DNA of 64,000 nt from Paenibacillus dokdonensis (GCF_004916975.1 NZ_STGQ01000001.1:310001-374000); one strand, 5' to 3'; counted from the stretch's first letter, positions 17,444-26,492 are shown. Translations and numbers: made by a program. Notes: generated by a model not told the origin, from the sequence alone.

Positions 17444-18535
17444 TCAGCCTTCGAGCGTGATCAGCTCTTTCGGGTAGGAGGTCAGCACCTCGACGCCGTT
17501 TTCCGTTACGAAAATATCGTCCTCGATCCGTACGCCGCCAAGTCCCGCCACATAGACCCCCGGCTCGACGGTAAATACCATGCCCGGCTGAACCAGGTCG
17601 GTATTGTTGCCGTGAACGGAAGGATATTCATGCACGTCCATGCCGAGTCCATGACCCAGGCGGTGGAGGAAATAAGGGCCGTAGCCGGCTTTTTCAATCG
17701 CAGCGCGGGCTGCTTGATCGACCGAGGCAAGCGTTACACCAGGCTTGATGGCCTGAATACCCTGCAGATTGGCTTCCAGTACGGCGTTGTAAATGTTCTT
17801 CTGTTCAGGTGAAATCTCACCCACCGCAAAGGTGCGGGTAATATCGGAGGCATAACCGTCCGCATATACCCCCATGTCGAACATCAGCAGGTCACCATGC
17901 TGGATCTTACGGTCACCCGGCGTACCGTGCGGCAACGCGGTTTTAGGTCCGGATAATACCATCGTATCGAAGGAAGGACCCTGCGCACCGAGTTTCTTCA
18001 TTAAATATTCCAGCTCGGCGACGATTTCAATTTCGGTTACGCCTACTTTTACTCTTTTCAGTCCTTGACGCAGTACTTCTTCGATGAGCTCCATCGCATG
18101 CTTCATGCGTTTGATCTCTTCCGGAGATTTGTTGACACGCATGCTGCGCAGCAGCGGGCCGATATCGGCGTATTGCTTAGCCGGTACAGATTCCACGAGC
18201 TCCTCATAACGCGCCACGGTGAGCTGCTCTTTTTCAATGCCGAGGGTGCCGATGCTTCCCTTAAACTGCTGTTGCAGCAACAGGTACGGATTATCTGTAT
18301 CGCTATGGGTTACGATCTTTTGTACGCTGGATGCGGCCGCGGCAGCCTCGGCGTCAAGTGCGGGCACGATCAGAAGCGGCTCTTCGCCGCGGACCAGCAG
18401 CAGCCCGAGAAAACGTTCATGCGGATTGCTCGCAAATCCGGTTAAATAATACACATGCTTGGGATCGGTAACGAGCAGGCTGTACAGTCCCTTTTCATTC
18501 ATGGATTGTTCCAATTGTTCCATACGGATACTCAT
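17444..18535 (-). CDS. M24 family Xaa-Pro peptidase
   Basis: Cytoplasmic metallopeptidase removing residues ahead of proline (PepQ/YqhT type), 363 residues. An N-terminal creatinase-like domain (to about 125) is followed by the pita-bread catalytic domain. Metal ligands are visible as Asp in FDMGVYADGYASDITRTF, His in LGHGLGMDVHE, Glu in FTVEPGVY and Glu in VRIEDDI. ATG 18535 (MSIRMEQLEQ) has AAAGGAAG upstream and gives the family's usual start, although the frame is open to 18577. No operon partner: an intergenic gap separates it from the MBL gene. Confidence 0.9.
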   Translation of the reverse strand: MSIRMEQLEQSMNEKGLYSLLVTDPKHVYYLTGFASNPHERFLGLLLVRGEEPLLIVPALDAEAAAAASSVQKIVTHSDTDNPYLLLQQQFKGSIGTLGIEKEQLTVARYEELVESVPAKQYADIGPLLRSMRVNKSPEEIKRMKHAMELIEEVLRQGLKRVKVGVTEIEIVAELEYLMKKLGAQGPSFDTMVLSGPKTALPHGTPGDRKIQHGDLLMFDMGVYADGYASDITRTFAVGEISPEQKNIYNAVLEANLQGIQAIKPGVTLASVDQAARAAIEKAGYGPYFLHRLGHGLGMDVHEYPSVHGNNTDLVQPGMVFTVEPGVYVAGLGGVRIEDDIFVTENGVEVLTSYPKELITLEG

Positions 18536-18627
18536 ATTCAGGTCTTCCTTTCTAGGCAAGGTCTCTCGTTCATACATTGATTATAGCATTCCAACTCTGT
18601 GAGCCTGAATGGGATTTGAAATTTATC

Positions 18628-19362
18628 TTAAGCCTGTTCAAGAATGCGAATGAGCTCGGCAATGCGCGCGGATGGTTCATGATCATATAAACCGCCGTGG
18701 TAGCAGAACACTTTTTCCAGCGGTAGATCCGCTAGCTTATGCAGGCTCCGTACGGCTTCATTCATATCCGGGGTAAAAGCTTCCGCCGGACCGACCAGCT
18801 CGCCGTCAACGACACGCAATTCGTCCGCAGCCAGAAGCAGCTTTTCCTGGGGCAGGTACAGGCAGATATGTCCGGGTGTATGCCCTGGCGTATGGATGAC
18901 GCGCATTCCCCCGTGAAGTTCAAACATTTCTCCATCCTTGATTTCGCGGTTGATGCGAATGGAAGGCAGTAGGTTAAAAAACGAGTGAAGCGCTGTCCGG
19001 GCAGCTTCAGGCATTTGAGAGAGCCGTTCATCTGTCATTTTAATCATACGCTTCTCCCCGGTGATGTAGGGAATATCGTCGGCATGCGCCCAGACCTCGA
19101 TGTCCGGGTATGCCGCCGTTAATGCGGCCAGATTGCCGATATGGTCGATATCCTGATGCGTCACGATAATCCGTCTGATATCCGAAAGCTGAAGTCCGAT
19201 TTCCTGCACGGCTTTCGTAATTTGGTCCATTTGTCCGATGTTGCCGGTGTCCACCAGCGTTGCCCCGTTCTCATCCCACAACAGTACAGGCTGATATGCA
19301 GGCTCGGCAGAGCCAGGCTGCGCAAACAATTCTATAGAAGCGATTCGTTGTCCAAGTTTCAT
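18628..19362 (-). CDS. MBL-fold metallo-hydrolase
   Basis: A 244-residue beta-lactamase-fold hydrolase. The metal site motif is THQDIDHIG (residues about 68-76), where the usual second histidine of HxHxDH is Asp, a variant found in many MBL proteins; further ligands are likely in HTPGHTPGHICLY, AADEL and CYHGG. Substrate unknown; lactonases, glyoxalase II-like and persulfide enzymes share the fold. ATG 19362 is the conventional start of the conserved region, but the good AAGGAGG site lies about 30 bases upstream, near in-frame GTG and ATT codons, so the start is uncertain. Confidence 0.82.
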   Translation of the reverse strand: MKLGQRIASIELFAQPGSAEPAYQPVLLWDENGATLVDTGNIGQMDQITKAVQEIGLQLSDIRRIIVTHQDIDHIGNLAALTAAYPDIEVWAHADDIPYITGEKRMIKMTDERLSQMPEAARTALHSFFNLLPSIRINREIKDGEMFELHGGMRVIHTPGHTPGHICLYLPQEKLLLAADELRVVDGELVGPAEAFTPDMNEAVRSLHKLADLPLEKVFCYHGGLYDHEPSARIAELIRILEQA

Positions 19363-19439
19363 ATATTCCCGGATGATAATCCGGTGCACCTCCTTGGGGA
19401 TTATGTTCCTTCTTATTATAATGCTGCAGACTGGAAAAA

Positions 19440-19479
19440 TAAAAAAACACCAGTGTGCATTTAATGCAGACAGGTGTTT
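19440..19479 (-). terminator. Terminator after the DUF2231 gene
   Basis: On the minus strand AAACACC...TGCATTAAATGCA...GGTGTTT followed by a T run; it separates the DUF2231 gene from the MBL gene. Confidence 0.7.
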
Positions 19480-19563
19480 AGTGTGCAAATGGGGTGGGGC
19501 AACGTTTGAGCTCGTCGGAAATAGGGATATAACGCCGCGTGAAGCATGCCCTTTAAACATGTC

Positions 19564-20007
19564 CTATTGTCCAATGCTGCTGTGATAGACGATCTCTCCA
19601 CCATAATGACCGGTATAATAAATGAGTATAAGCCCGGCTAAGGAAATGATCAGCAGCAGAGGGGCAATCCAGCGAATCCCTGCTGCAAAATGTTTCTTTA
19701 TCCAAGGCAGCCGAACCAGCACTTTTATAGCAAGCAGGACTCCAAAGACCACGAGGGTAAAGAAAGCAATATTTTCGTGTTTGTGAATCATGGCTCCAGT
19801 TGCACCGAATGCGGTCTTGGCATAATCTTCTCCGCCATCACCCGTCATGTAGGCTGCGATACCGCTGATGAATCCCAGCCCCAAAAGGGCGTTTGCAGGC
19901 CAATCAAACAGCCGTGGTCGCCAAAGGGCAAGGATCTGTACAATAGCTGCCAGAAACAATAACACGATTGGGAAATGAACGATCAGGGGATGCAGCGGTG
20001 TACTCAT
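19564..20007 (-). CDS. DUF2231 family membrane protein
   Basis: A 147-residue protein with four predicted membrane helices starting PLHPLIVHFPIVLLFLA, the hallmark of DUF2231. Histidines in the first helix, in MIHKHENIAFF and in YTGHYGGEIVYH could bind heme or metal, as proposed for the family, but this is not shown here. AAGGAGG precedes ATG 20007. It is a single-gene unit. Confidence 0.82.
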   Translation of the reverse strand: MSTPLHPLIVHFPIVLLFLAAIVQILALWRPRLFDWPANALLGLGFISGIAAYMTGDGGEDYAKTAFGATGAMIHKHENIAFFTLVVFGVLLAIKVLVRLPWIKKHFAAGIRWIAPLLLIISLAGLILIYYTGHYGGEIVYHSSIGQ

Positions 20008-20223
20008 TTGGTTTCCTCCTTATATCAAATAAGTTTTGTCAAAACGATCATAATGGGATGAGATTAAAATACGCTGAGAAAACATGAAGATGAACATGGA
20101 AATATTAACGATTGATTTCTTAACTCTGAAATGTTTAAGTACAAGTAAGAATACTATGGACCGTATCATGATCATAGGGATGCCGGCATAACATATGCAA
20201 AATGTAGGATAGGATGAAAACCG

Positions 20224-21069
20224 ATGGATAAGATTGTGGTAGTGACCGGAGCCAATTCGGGCATGGGGCTGGCTTCTACGGTAGCGCTCGCCAAGCAGGG
20301 AGCAGAAGTCGTTATGGTGTGCCGCAGTGAACAACGTGGACAGGCGGCTCTGGCAGAGGCCATCCGGCAAAGCGGCTCGGAACGGATTCATCTAATGCTT
20401 TGCGATTTAGGCAGGCTGTCCAGCATTCGGGCGTTTGCGCTGGCCTTTACGGAGCGTTATTCCAGGCTGGATGTGCTGCTCAACAATGCGGGCGTCGTGA
20501 TGATCAAACGACAGGAGACGGCTGACGGCTTCGAAATGGATCTGGGTGTGAATCATCTGGGCCATTTTCTACTGACGAATCTGCTGCTTGATGCTTTGCG
20601 GGCTTCCAGTCAAGGTAGAGTGGTGACGGTGGCTTCCGGTGCCTATAAGGCTGGCAAAATTCACTTCGACGATCCTTTCCTGAAGCATGGATTCAATCCG
20701 GCCAAAGCGTATGCGCAGTCCAAGCTGGCGAATATTCTGTTCACGCGGGAGCTGGCCTCGCGCCTGGCAGGCACGAATGTAACCGCGAACTGCGTTCATC
20801 CGGGGGCTGTAGGCACACAAATCGGGGTGAACCGTGACACCGGTTTTGGCAAAACGGTACTGGCGATGCTGAAGCCTTTCTTTTTGTCCCCTGAGCAGGG
20901 AGCGGACACGGCGGTGTATCTGGCTTCGGCATCCGAGCTTGCGAAGGTCAGCGGGCAGTATTTTTATAAGAGGAAGCAGCAGAAACTTTCGTCCAAAGCA
21001 GAAAGCAAAGAGAATGCGAAGCGGCTGTGGGAATGGAGCTGCGAGCAGGTGGGATTTAATGAAGCATGA
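20224..21069 (+). CDS. Short-chain dehydrogenase/reductase
   Basis: An NAD(P)-dependent oxidoreductase of 281 residues with the cofactor motif VTGANSGMG (8-16), NNAG (about 88-91) and the catalytic YAQSK (about 161-165). The overall layout (NHLGHFLLTNLLLD, HPGAVGTQIG) is that of the retinol-dehydrogenase/WW-domain-oxidoreductase-like SDRs, often of unknown substrate in bacteria. No clear RBS (GGATGAAAACCG ahead). The GNAT gene follows after 80 bp. Confidence 0.88.
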   Translation: MDKIVVVTGANSGMGLASTVALAKQGAEVVMVCRSEQRGQAALAEAIRQSGSERIHLMLCDLGRLSSIRAFALAFTERYSRLDVLLNNAGVVMIKRQETADGFEMDLGVNHLGHFLLTNLLLDALRASSQGRVVTVASGAYKAGKIHFDDPFLKHGFNPAKAYAQSKLANILFTRELASRLAGTNVTANCVHPGAVGTQIGVNRDTGFGKTVLAMLKPFFLSPEQGADTAVYLASASELAKVSGQYFYKRKQQKLSSKAESKENAKRLWEWSCEQVGFNEA

Positions 21070-21149
21070 TTCCAGATGGCGCATCCGGCATTCTTCCTAT
21101 AAAATAAAAACAAAACCAATCGGATACCTGCAGGAGGAATGAATACATC

Positions 21150-21665
21150 ATGAAACTGGACAACTATACGATCGAAAATGCACAAGCAGCAGATCTGCCT
21201 GCCATCGTTGATATTTATAACACAACTGTCGCCGGACGAAAGGTAACCGCGGATCTGGAGCCAGTGACTGTGGAGAGCCGCCAGCGCTGGTTTGAAGAGC
21301 ATAACAATCATCACCGTCCGCTGTGGGTTATGAAGTCGGAGGGAGAAACGTTGGCCTGGTTGAGCTTTCAATCCTTTTACGGACGCGCTGCATACAATGG
21401 GACAGCTGAAATTAGCATCTATGTATCTGAAGCCTGCCGCGGCAAGGGCGTGGGCGGTATTTTGCTGGAAAAGGCATTTGAAGCCTGTCCGAGTCTAGAA
21501 ATTAAGCGTTTGGTCGGCTTTGTCTTTGGTCACAATGATCCGAGTCTAAAGCTGCTGCGGAAGTATGGTTTTGAGGATTGGGGCTTCCTGCCGGGCGTGG
21601 CTGAGCTGGATGGAATTGAGCGTGATCTCGTTATTGTGGGCAAAAAGATAGGGGATTCGGAGTAA
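21150..21665 (+). CDS. GNAT N-acetyltransferase (phosphinothricin acetyltransferase-like)
   Basis: A 171-residue acetyltransferase. The acetyl-CoA loop is [10 protein letters not shown] (about 98-107), preceded by [11 protein letters not shown] and followed by [20 protein letters not shown]. The N-terminus ([22 protein letters not shown]) and length fit the Pat/Bar/YwnH group that acetylates phosphinothricin- or methionine-sulfone-like amines. A CAGGAGGAATG site precedes the ATG. Confidence 0.87.
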   Translation: MKLDNYTIENAQAADLPAIVDIYNTTVAGRKVTADLEPVTVESRQRWFEEHNNHHRPLWVMKSEGETLAWLSFQSFYGRAAYNGTAEISIYVSEACRGKGVGGILLEKAFEACPSLEIKRLVGFVFGHNDPSLKLLRKYGFEDWGFLPGVAELDGIERDLVIVGKKIGDSE

Positions 21666-21723
21666 GAGATTTAAGGGAAAGACTCTAGCAATAGTTTAAA
21701 TCATACGGATATGGAACGGAGAT

Positions 21724-21775
21724 AAAGTCAACTCAAGGTGGTCTGTAACAGGCCGCGCAAGGGTTGGCTTTTTAT
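21724..21775 (+). terminator. Possible terminator after the GNAT gene
   Basis: AAAGTCAAC (21724-21732) can pair with GTTGGCTTT, followed by further T. The loop is long (about 30 nt), so this is a weaker call. Confidence 0.45.
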
Positions 21776-21927
21776 ATGGGAAATGCAGTTTGGAAAAAGA
21801 AGATACCAAATTCATGAAAAAATGTATTTACATGAACAGACAAGCGCTGGCATACTATATTCAATCGGAATAATTCCGGGGTGAGTTACTGAAGTAGAAC
21901 TAATCAAGAATACATAGGAGGAATATA

Positions 21928-23463
21928 ATGATGAAGCGATTCAAACTGGGACTGGCCGCGGCGTTGTCCCTGCTTTTGGTGCTGCTCGCGGGCTGTCAGG
22001 CTGTTGGCGGCGTGGATGTTAGTAAGGCAGCTCTTGGCACGCTGGATGTAAAGTCATCCATGTCCAAGCAGACCCTGTCCCTGCAGTTGGTTCCAGCAGA
22101 GGGTAATTTGAAGGAAGAGGACCGGAAGGCTATCGAGATGTTCAATTCCTTTTCTGTGACGATCGATCAGGCCATCATGCAGGATACCAATCATGCGTCG
22201 ATGGAAGGTACAGTTCAGCTTAAGGGCAAGAAGCTTCCATTCCATCTGTCTATGGACAAGAAGGCGTTGACCCTGTCGATTGCTGGCATGACGCAGCCCG
22301 TGTCCGTTCCGCTTGAGCTCGAAAACTTGGATCTTGGTTTGATAGGTCCCAATATGACGAATGAAAGCCTGATTCAAACATACAAGGATGTGTTGGGATT
22401 CCTGCTCAAGCATACACCGAATCCGTCATCCATTTCAGTTACACCAGTAACCGATAAAGTGAACGGAGAGTCGCTTTCCCTGCAAAAGCTGCATATCGAC
22501 ATCCGCGGAGATGAGCTTGTGGGCTTGGCCAAAGGCTTCCTGACGAGCCTATCCAAGGATAAAGAAGGCGTGAAGCAGCTGATCAGCAGCTTGTACGACA
22601 CGTATTATCCGATTTTTGAAGCTTATGCCGGAGCTCCAGAAGAAGCTACAGCTACTCCAGACGCTGCAGAGAAAGAGAAAAACATTAATGATGCAGTAGA
22701 TCAGCTGATGGGCATGCTGGATGAGCTGCTTCCCGATTACGACAAGAATGTAGATGAGCTGCTTGGGGAAACGCCTGAACTTAGTGAGATTTTGGGCAAA
22801 AACACCGTGCTTTCTCTCGATTTCTTGCTCGACAGCAAACTGAATATCCGCAAGCAAAACATGGACCTGACCGTGCAGCTTCCAGCTAGCGAAGATCTGC
22901 CGATCAAACAGGTCAAGGTTCATTCCGAATCGGAAACCTGGAAAGTTAACGAGCCGGTTACAATTCATGCGGTGGACACTTCCAAAGGAATCTGGGATGT
23001 GAATCCGATTGAAGCAACACCAGGCGAGGTACTGCGTCATCTGGACCGTCAGTCCGACCTGTATCTTTTGCTGAAGGATGATATGAATATTACCCGCAAA
23101 TCCTTCACGATGTATACGGACGAAGATCCTAGCGTACTGTATGACGCCGGATATGAGCCGGTAATTGTGAACAATATCATGATGGTACCGGTGAAATATG
23201 TAGCCGATGAGCTCGACGCCCAGCTGCTGTGGGATCAGGCAACGAAGCAAATGACGCTGACCGATGACCTGACGGGCTCCAAAATCGTCCTGAAAATAGG
23301 CTCGAAGCAGGCGTCCATCGACGGAGTAAGCGAAACACTGACCCAGCCGGTGCAAAATATTGACGGCTACGCCTACGTACCTATGCGTTTCATTACCAAA
23401 GCGCTTGGTGCGCAAGGATATTGGGATGCCAAAGAGCAAATCGTAACGATTGAAAGAAACTAA
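21928..23463 (+). CDS. Lipoprotein with copper amine oxidase N-terminal (stalk) domain
   Basis: A 511-residue surface lipoprotein: signal peptide with lipobox LAGC (Cys23), a long N-terminal region (30-360) without recognised catalytic motifs, and a C-terminal Cu_amine_oxidN1 domain (about 415-510; PVIVNNIMMVPVKYVADEL, VSETLTQPVQNIDGYAYVP, MRFITKALGAQGYWD). This stalk domain is common in Paenibacillus envelope proteins and is not itself an oxidase. A GGAGGAA site precedes two ATGs (21928 and 21931). Role unknown. Strong terminator after it. Confidence 0.85.
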   Translation: MMKRFKLGLAAALSLLLVLLAGCQAVGGVDVSKAALGTLDVKSSMSKQTLSLQLVPAEGNLKEEDRKAIEMFNSFSVTIDQAIMQDTNHASMEGTVQLKGKKLPFHLSMDKKALTLSIAGMTQPVSVPLELENLDLGLIGPNMTNESLIQTYKDVLGFLLKHTPNPSSISVTPVTDKVNGESLSLQKLHIDIRGDELVGLAKGFLTSLSKDKEGVKQLISSLYDTYYPIFEAYAGAPEEATATPDAAEKEKNINDAVDQLMGMLDELLPDYDKNVDELLGETPELSEILGKNTVLSLDFLLDSKLNIRKQNMDLTVQLPASEDLPIKQVKVHSESETWKVNEPVTIHAVDTSKGIWDVNPIEATPGEVLRHLDRQSDLYLLLKDDMNITRKSFTMYTDEDPSVLYDAGYEPVIVNNIMMVPVKYVADELDAQLLWDQATKQMTLTDDLTGSKIVLKIGSKQASIDGVSETLTQPVQNIDGYAYVPMRFITKALGAQGYWDAKEQIVTIERN

Positions 23464-23493
23464 ATAGGAAGCGCGATGTTTCCGCAAGAATGG

Positions 23494-23523
23494 GAGACGG
23501 TCGAGAGACCGTCTCTTTTTTAT
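23494..23523 (+). terminator. Terminator after the stalk-domain lipoprotein gene
   Basis: Perfect stem GAGACGGTC / GACCGTCTC with a GAGA loop, then a T run. Confidence 0.92.
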
Positions 23524-23557
23524 TTGGTAGAATGGGGTGAAGAGTTATGGAGGAACG

Positions 23558-23600
23558 ATCGACTTCTTAGGATCCTAGCACGGAAACGTTAGATGAAATA
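23558..23600 (+). repeat. Intergenic repeat copy R0 (3' tail only)
   Basis: Contains CACGGAAACGTTAGATGAAA, nearly identical to the 3' end of copy R5 (CACGGAAACGTTATATGACA), preceded by a looser match (GACTTCTTAGGATCCTAG). It sits at the left boundary of the AT-rich region. Confidence 0.6.
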
Positions 23601-23628
23601 CACTTTAGAGTGATTTAAATCGAGGGAC

Positions 23629-23656
23629 TTGAAATATGAGAATTCCATGGTATTAT
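23629..23656 (+). promoter_or_regulatory. Probable SigA promoter for the kinase gene
   Basis: TTGAAA (23629-23634), 16-bp spacer, TATTAT (23651-23656). Predicted transcription start is about 23663, at the foot of the following hairpin. Confidence 0.55.
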
Positions 23657-23664
23657 GAATGCAA

Positions 23665-23699
23665 ATGAGTCAGGACTCTTCAATGGAGTCCTGACTCAT
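23665..23699 (+). other. Perfect 14-bp hairpin at the predicted mRNA 5' end
   Basis: ATGAGTCAGGACTC (23665-23678), 7-nt loop, GAGTCCTGACTCAT (23686-23699), then ATTTTTATTT. It could terminate or attenuate transcription, but given the promoter just upstream it could instead be a 5' stabilising stem-loop for the kinase mRNA. Confidence 0.6.
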
Positions 23700-23725
23700 A
23701 TTTTTATTTAGGAGATGATTATTAA

Positions 23726-24373
23726 ATGAAAACCATGGTTATTGCAATAAGCGGCTACTCCGGGGCAGGTAAAAGTACGGTAGTGTCACGTTTATCAAGG
23801 ACATTTAATTGCGCAGCCCTTTTTTTTGATGACTATGCATCACGAAAGGATTTTCCAAATGATTTAGCCTCGTGGTTAAGAGACGGAGGAGATCCCAATG
23901 ATATTACGACTCCATTATTCTACAACCACCTAATAAAATTAATAAGTGGTCAACCAATTGAATTAGTTAAAAGAAATGGTTGGGCGGAAGAATACGGAAT
24001 AATTCATACGGAAGGAGAAATACAGATCATAATGCCTAGCCCGTTGATAATCGTTGAAGAACCATTTGGAAGAGAACGACAGGAATTGAAGCATCTAATT
24101 GATTTTGTAATTTACCTAGATATTGAGCCTGAAATAGCTCTTGGTAGAAGGATACATGATTTAATTCAATATTTAAGAAATGATTCAGAAGTTTTAGTAA
24201 ACTTGCTGGATCATTTTTTATTTGATTACCTATATCAGGGAGTCAAGGACATGTACAGTGAAATCGGAAAGAGAGTAAAAGCTAACTCAAATTTAATCAT
24301 AAATGCAAATAGAAATATTGATGATATCGTCTTAGAGATATCTGAATTGATTAGAAGAAAGAAAGGACTTTAA
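23726..24373 (+). CDS. P-loop kinase-like protein (uridine kinase-type)
   Basis: A 215-residue NTPase with Walker A GYSGAGKST (10-18), a DDYASRKDF segment like the substrate-binding DxxY region of nucleoside kinases, VEEPFGRER as a candidate Walker B, and the lid-like EIALGRRIHDLIQY. Similar proteins are annotated as uridine kinase-like or AAA family; the phosphate acceptor is unknown. GGAGATG lies about 11 bases before ATG 23726. First gene of the AT-rich region and visibly poorer in G and C than the genes to its left. Confidence 0.75.
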   Translation: MKTMVIAISGYSGAGKSTVVSRLSRTFNCAALFFDDYASRKDFPNDLASWLRDGGDPNDITTPLFYNHLIKLISGQPIELVKRNGWAEEYGIIHTEGEIQIIMPSPLIIVEEPFGRERQELKHLIDFVIYLDIEPEIALGRRIHDLIQYLRNDSEVLVNLLDHFLFDYLYQGVKDMYSEIGKRVKANSNLIINANRNIDDIVLEISELIRRKKGL

Positions 24374-24423
24374 TGGTATAATCAGGAAAGAGAAATCGGC
24401 GAAAATGATAAGGAGCAGAAAAC

Positions 24424-24916
24424 ATGAAATGCCCTCACTGTAACAACGAATTAAATGAACTTCCTTTATGTTACGGAATTGAAGCACCCTATTATTTTTA
24501 CACTGTACCAGAGGAGAAAAGAACAGAATTAATTAGAGATTTTTGTGTAATTGATGAACAACATTTTTTTATTAGAGGACATATTGAAATACCAATAATT
24601 GATAATAAAGAGAAGTTTATATGGAGTGTTTGGGTTACACTTAGCGAAGAAAACTTTTTGAAATCTAATGAATTATTGCATGTTGAAGGAAGGGAGCATG
24701 AAAAACCTTATTTTGGATGGCTATCGACTGAACTTTCTTTCAATATATCCATTAACTACATTATCGCTAAAGACAATGGTACATACGCAAGAAGTTGGTG
24801 CTGTTCCGTTAATAGAATTAGAACAAACGAATCATCCACTTGCGGTTGAACAAAGAGAAGGAATTACAATGGAGAGAGTTAAAGAAATTGCTCATTTAAT
24901 AAATCATAGTCAGTAA
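24424..24916 (+). pseudogene. DUF2199-type protein gene with a frameshift
   Basis: The first 101 or so codons encode a DUF2199-like protein: CPHCNNELNELPLCYG (a Zn-ribbon-like start), CVIDEQHFFIRGHIEIPI, VWVTLSEENF, EGREHEKPYFGWLSTEL. Near 24735-24745 the sensible reading moves to another frame, continuing IYPLTTLSLKTMVHTQEVG, then PLAVEQREGITMERVKEIA, to a stop at 24916, which is the normal end for the family. Removing one base in the CTTTCTTTC stretch joins the halves into about 163 residues. In the first frame the protein would end at 24849 with an unrelated tail. Mutation or sequencing error are both possible. DUF2199 has no known function. Confidence 0.75.
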
Positions 24917-24990
24917 TAAGAAGGATTTGAAAGTATAGTCGAAGAAGCCAGCAACATCTTATAACGAAATATTCACGCTGTGGTCAAGCA

Positions 24991-25137
24991 TCTCAAGAAG
25001 ACAGTAACTACGCATAACTCCATATTTACATCAGAGTTCGCCCTCGGTCCGGCCGGATTCGGAGTGGCAGCTCAGTAGCGAGGAAGTGGTTTCAGTCGGT
25101 AGGACGTCGAAAAATACAATAACGTTATCCGAAATAA
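24991..25137 (+). repeat. Intergenic repeat copy R1
   Basis: Carries the four blocks of the family in order: AGTAACTACGCATAACTCC (block 1), CGAGGAAGTGG (block 2), TCAGTCGG (short block 3, apparently deleted in part), and AATAACGTTATCCGAAAT (block 4), ending 33 bp before the DinB gene. A further tail-like piece, CATCTTATAACGAAAT, lies just upstream at about 24955-24970. Confidence 0.6.
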
Positions 25138-25169
25138 CCGAAAGATTAATCGAAAAGTGAGGTACAAGG

Positions 25170-25652
25170 ATGAGTTATAGATCTATTCTCATAGACCAAT
25201 TAAACGCTTGTTATAACGATAAGAGTTGGTTCATTCCGCTCCATGAAATTTTGAAAGATTTAAATGCTACACAAGCTGCATGGGAGAATGATAGTGAACA
25301 ATCAATTTGGTCGATCGTGAATCATCTCATATTTTGGAATGAGAAGTGGCTTGAGAGATATAACGTCGAACAATTTGAATTAGAAAGTTCAATAAACAAT
25401 GATGATACTTTTTACGTGAATCCACATACAATAAATGATTTTGAGTGGAAGAAGACCTTACAGAGACTTGAAACAATCTTTAAAAATTGGAATAAGGCAC
25501 TTGAGGAAAGCGAAGATCTCAAACTTATAAAAGAAATTCCCTCGTATTTCAATGCTCCTTGGTGGGGAGTCGTATCAAATTTATGTATTCATAATGCATA
25601 TCATATTGGTCAGATAATGCTGCTCAAAAAACGATTGTTAAGTATAGGTTAA
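25170..25652 (+). CDS. DinB-family protein
   Basis: A 160-residue four-helix-bundle protein of the DinB/DUF664 superfamily. Metal-ligand candidates are His51-His-type residues in SIVNHLIFWNEKW and the C-terminal HNAYHIGQIMLLKKR, in which the paired histidines are diagnostic. Many members are metal-dependent thiol transferases (bacillithiol or mycothiol S-transferases) acting in detoxification; the substrate here is unknown. GTGAGG site ahead of ATG. Flanked by repeat copies R1 and R2. Confidence 0.82.
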   Translation: MSYRSILIDQLNACYNDKSWFIPLHEILKDLNATQAAWENDSEQSIWSIVNHLIFWNEKWLERYNVEQFELESSINNDDTFYVNPHTINDFEWKKTLQRLETIFKNWNKALEESEDLKLIKEIPSYFNAPWWGVVSNLCIHNAYHIGQIMLLKKRLLSIG

Positions 25653-25670
25653 AAAATGATTGTAGGTATT

Positions 25671-25780
25671 TCAGAGGAGTCAGTTACTTCGGATAACACA
25701 GCATTCCTACTTCGGGTATTCGCCATTGATCACGAGGAAGAACGTGTAATACGGCAGAAGTTCGGATGACTATCAAAGTT
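25671..25780 (+). repeat. Intergenic repeat copy R2
   Basis: AGAGGAGTCAGTTACTTC followed by GGATAACACAGCATTCC matches the start of copy R5, and CACGAGGAAGAAC matches block 2. The 3' blocks are hard to recognise, so the copy is partial or diverged. The rest of the gap to 25915 shows nothing I recognise. Confidence 0.55.
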
Positions 25781-25915
25781 CACAATTATCAACAAATGAA
25801 GAGCTGAGATCAAGAAAATGTCGGCAATTCATGAAGACAGGTACGTCATGTAACATATTTGCGCATAATGAATGAAGATGATCAATAGCAAATTTGTACA
25901 CGAGGAGATAAATCC

Positions 25916-26368
25916 ATGATAAAAAACCAATTACTAAGAATGGACAATGTCGGTATCGTTGTAGAATCCCTTGATAACGCAATCTCTTTCTTCGAGGAGA
26001 TTGGCTTGAACCTCGAAGGGCGAGCCAATGTTGAAGGTGAATGGGCTGGTCGCGTAACCGGACTAGGTTCTCAGTGCGTAGAGATTGCTGTAATGGTTAC
26101 CCCAGATGGACACAGCCGGCTTGAACTTTCGAGATTTCTCACCCCACCTACTATATCAGATCACCGGACTGCTCCTGTAAACTCCCTCGGTTATCTACGC
26201 GTCATGTTTACAGTTCAAGACATTGACGAAATGGTATCCAGACTCACTAAGTATGGTGCGCAGCTCGTTGGCGAAGTGGTTCAGTACGAGGACTCGTATC
26301 GGCTCTGCTACATTCGAGGAATCGAAGGACTTCTAATCGGTTTGGCGGAACAACTCGGTAACAAATAA
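25916..26368 (+). CDS. VOC family (glyoxalase/bleomycin resistance-like) protein
   Basis: A 150-residue vicinal-oxygen-chelate protein with two beta-alpha-beta-beta-beta modules: MDNVGIVVESLDNAISFFEEIG at residues 9-30, and VNSLGYLRVMFTVQDIDEMVSRLTKYG at about 87-113. Glu in RLELSRF and in RGIEGLLIGL are likely metal ligands. Members include glyoxalases, dioxygenases and antibiotic-binding proteins; the substrate is not evident. CGAGGAG site ahead of ATG. Confidence 0.85.
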   Translation: MIKNQLLRMDNVGIVVESLDNAISFFEEIGLNLEGRANVEGEWAGRVTGLGSQCVEIAVMVTPDGHSRLELSRFLTPPTISDHRTAPVNSLGYLRVMFTVQDIDEMVSRLTKYGAQLVGEVVQYEDSYRLCYIRGIEGLLIGLAEQLGNK

Positions 26369-26440
26369 GTAGGTGACGGTTTATAAAAAGCATTTACTGA
26401 AATATAAATTAATAGAGTGAAAATAGAAACAGAAGGTTAG

Positions 26441-26492
26441 GAGCTATTTAAGGTGTCGGCTCGCGTAGTGGTTATGGGACGTTATATGAAAT
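26441..26492 (+). repeat. Intergenic repeat copy R3 (3' part)
   Basis: GCTATTTAAGG, then a loosely matching middle, then GGGACGTTATATGAAATA, the block 4 tail. It lies just before the toxin promoter. Confidence 0.55.

Noticed and set aside
18535..18577. Longer N-terminus of the Xaa-Pro peptidase
   Set aside because: The extension (MYERETLPRKEDLN) has no ribosome site and is not part of the M24 N-terminal domain; ATG 18535 has AAAGGAAG ahead.
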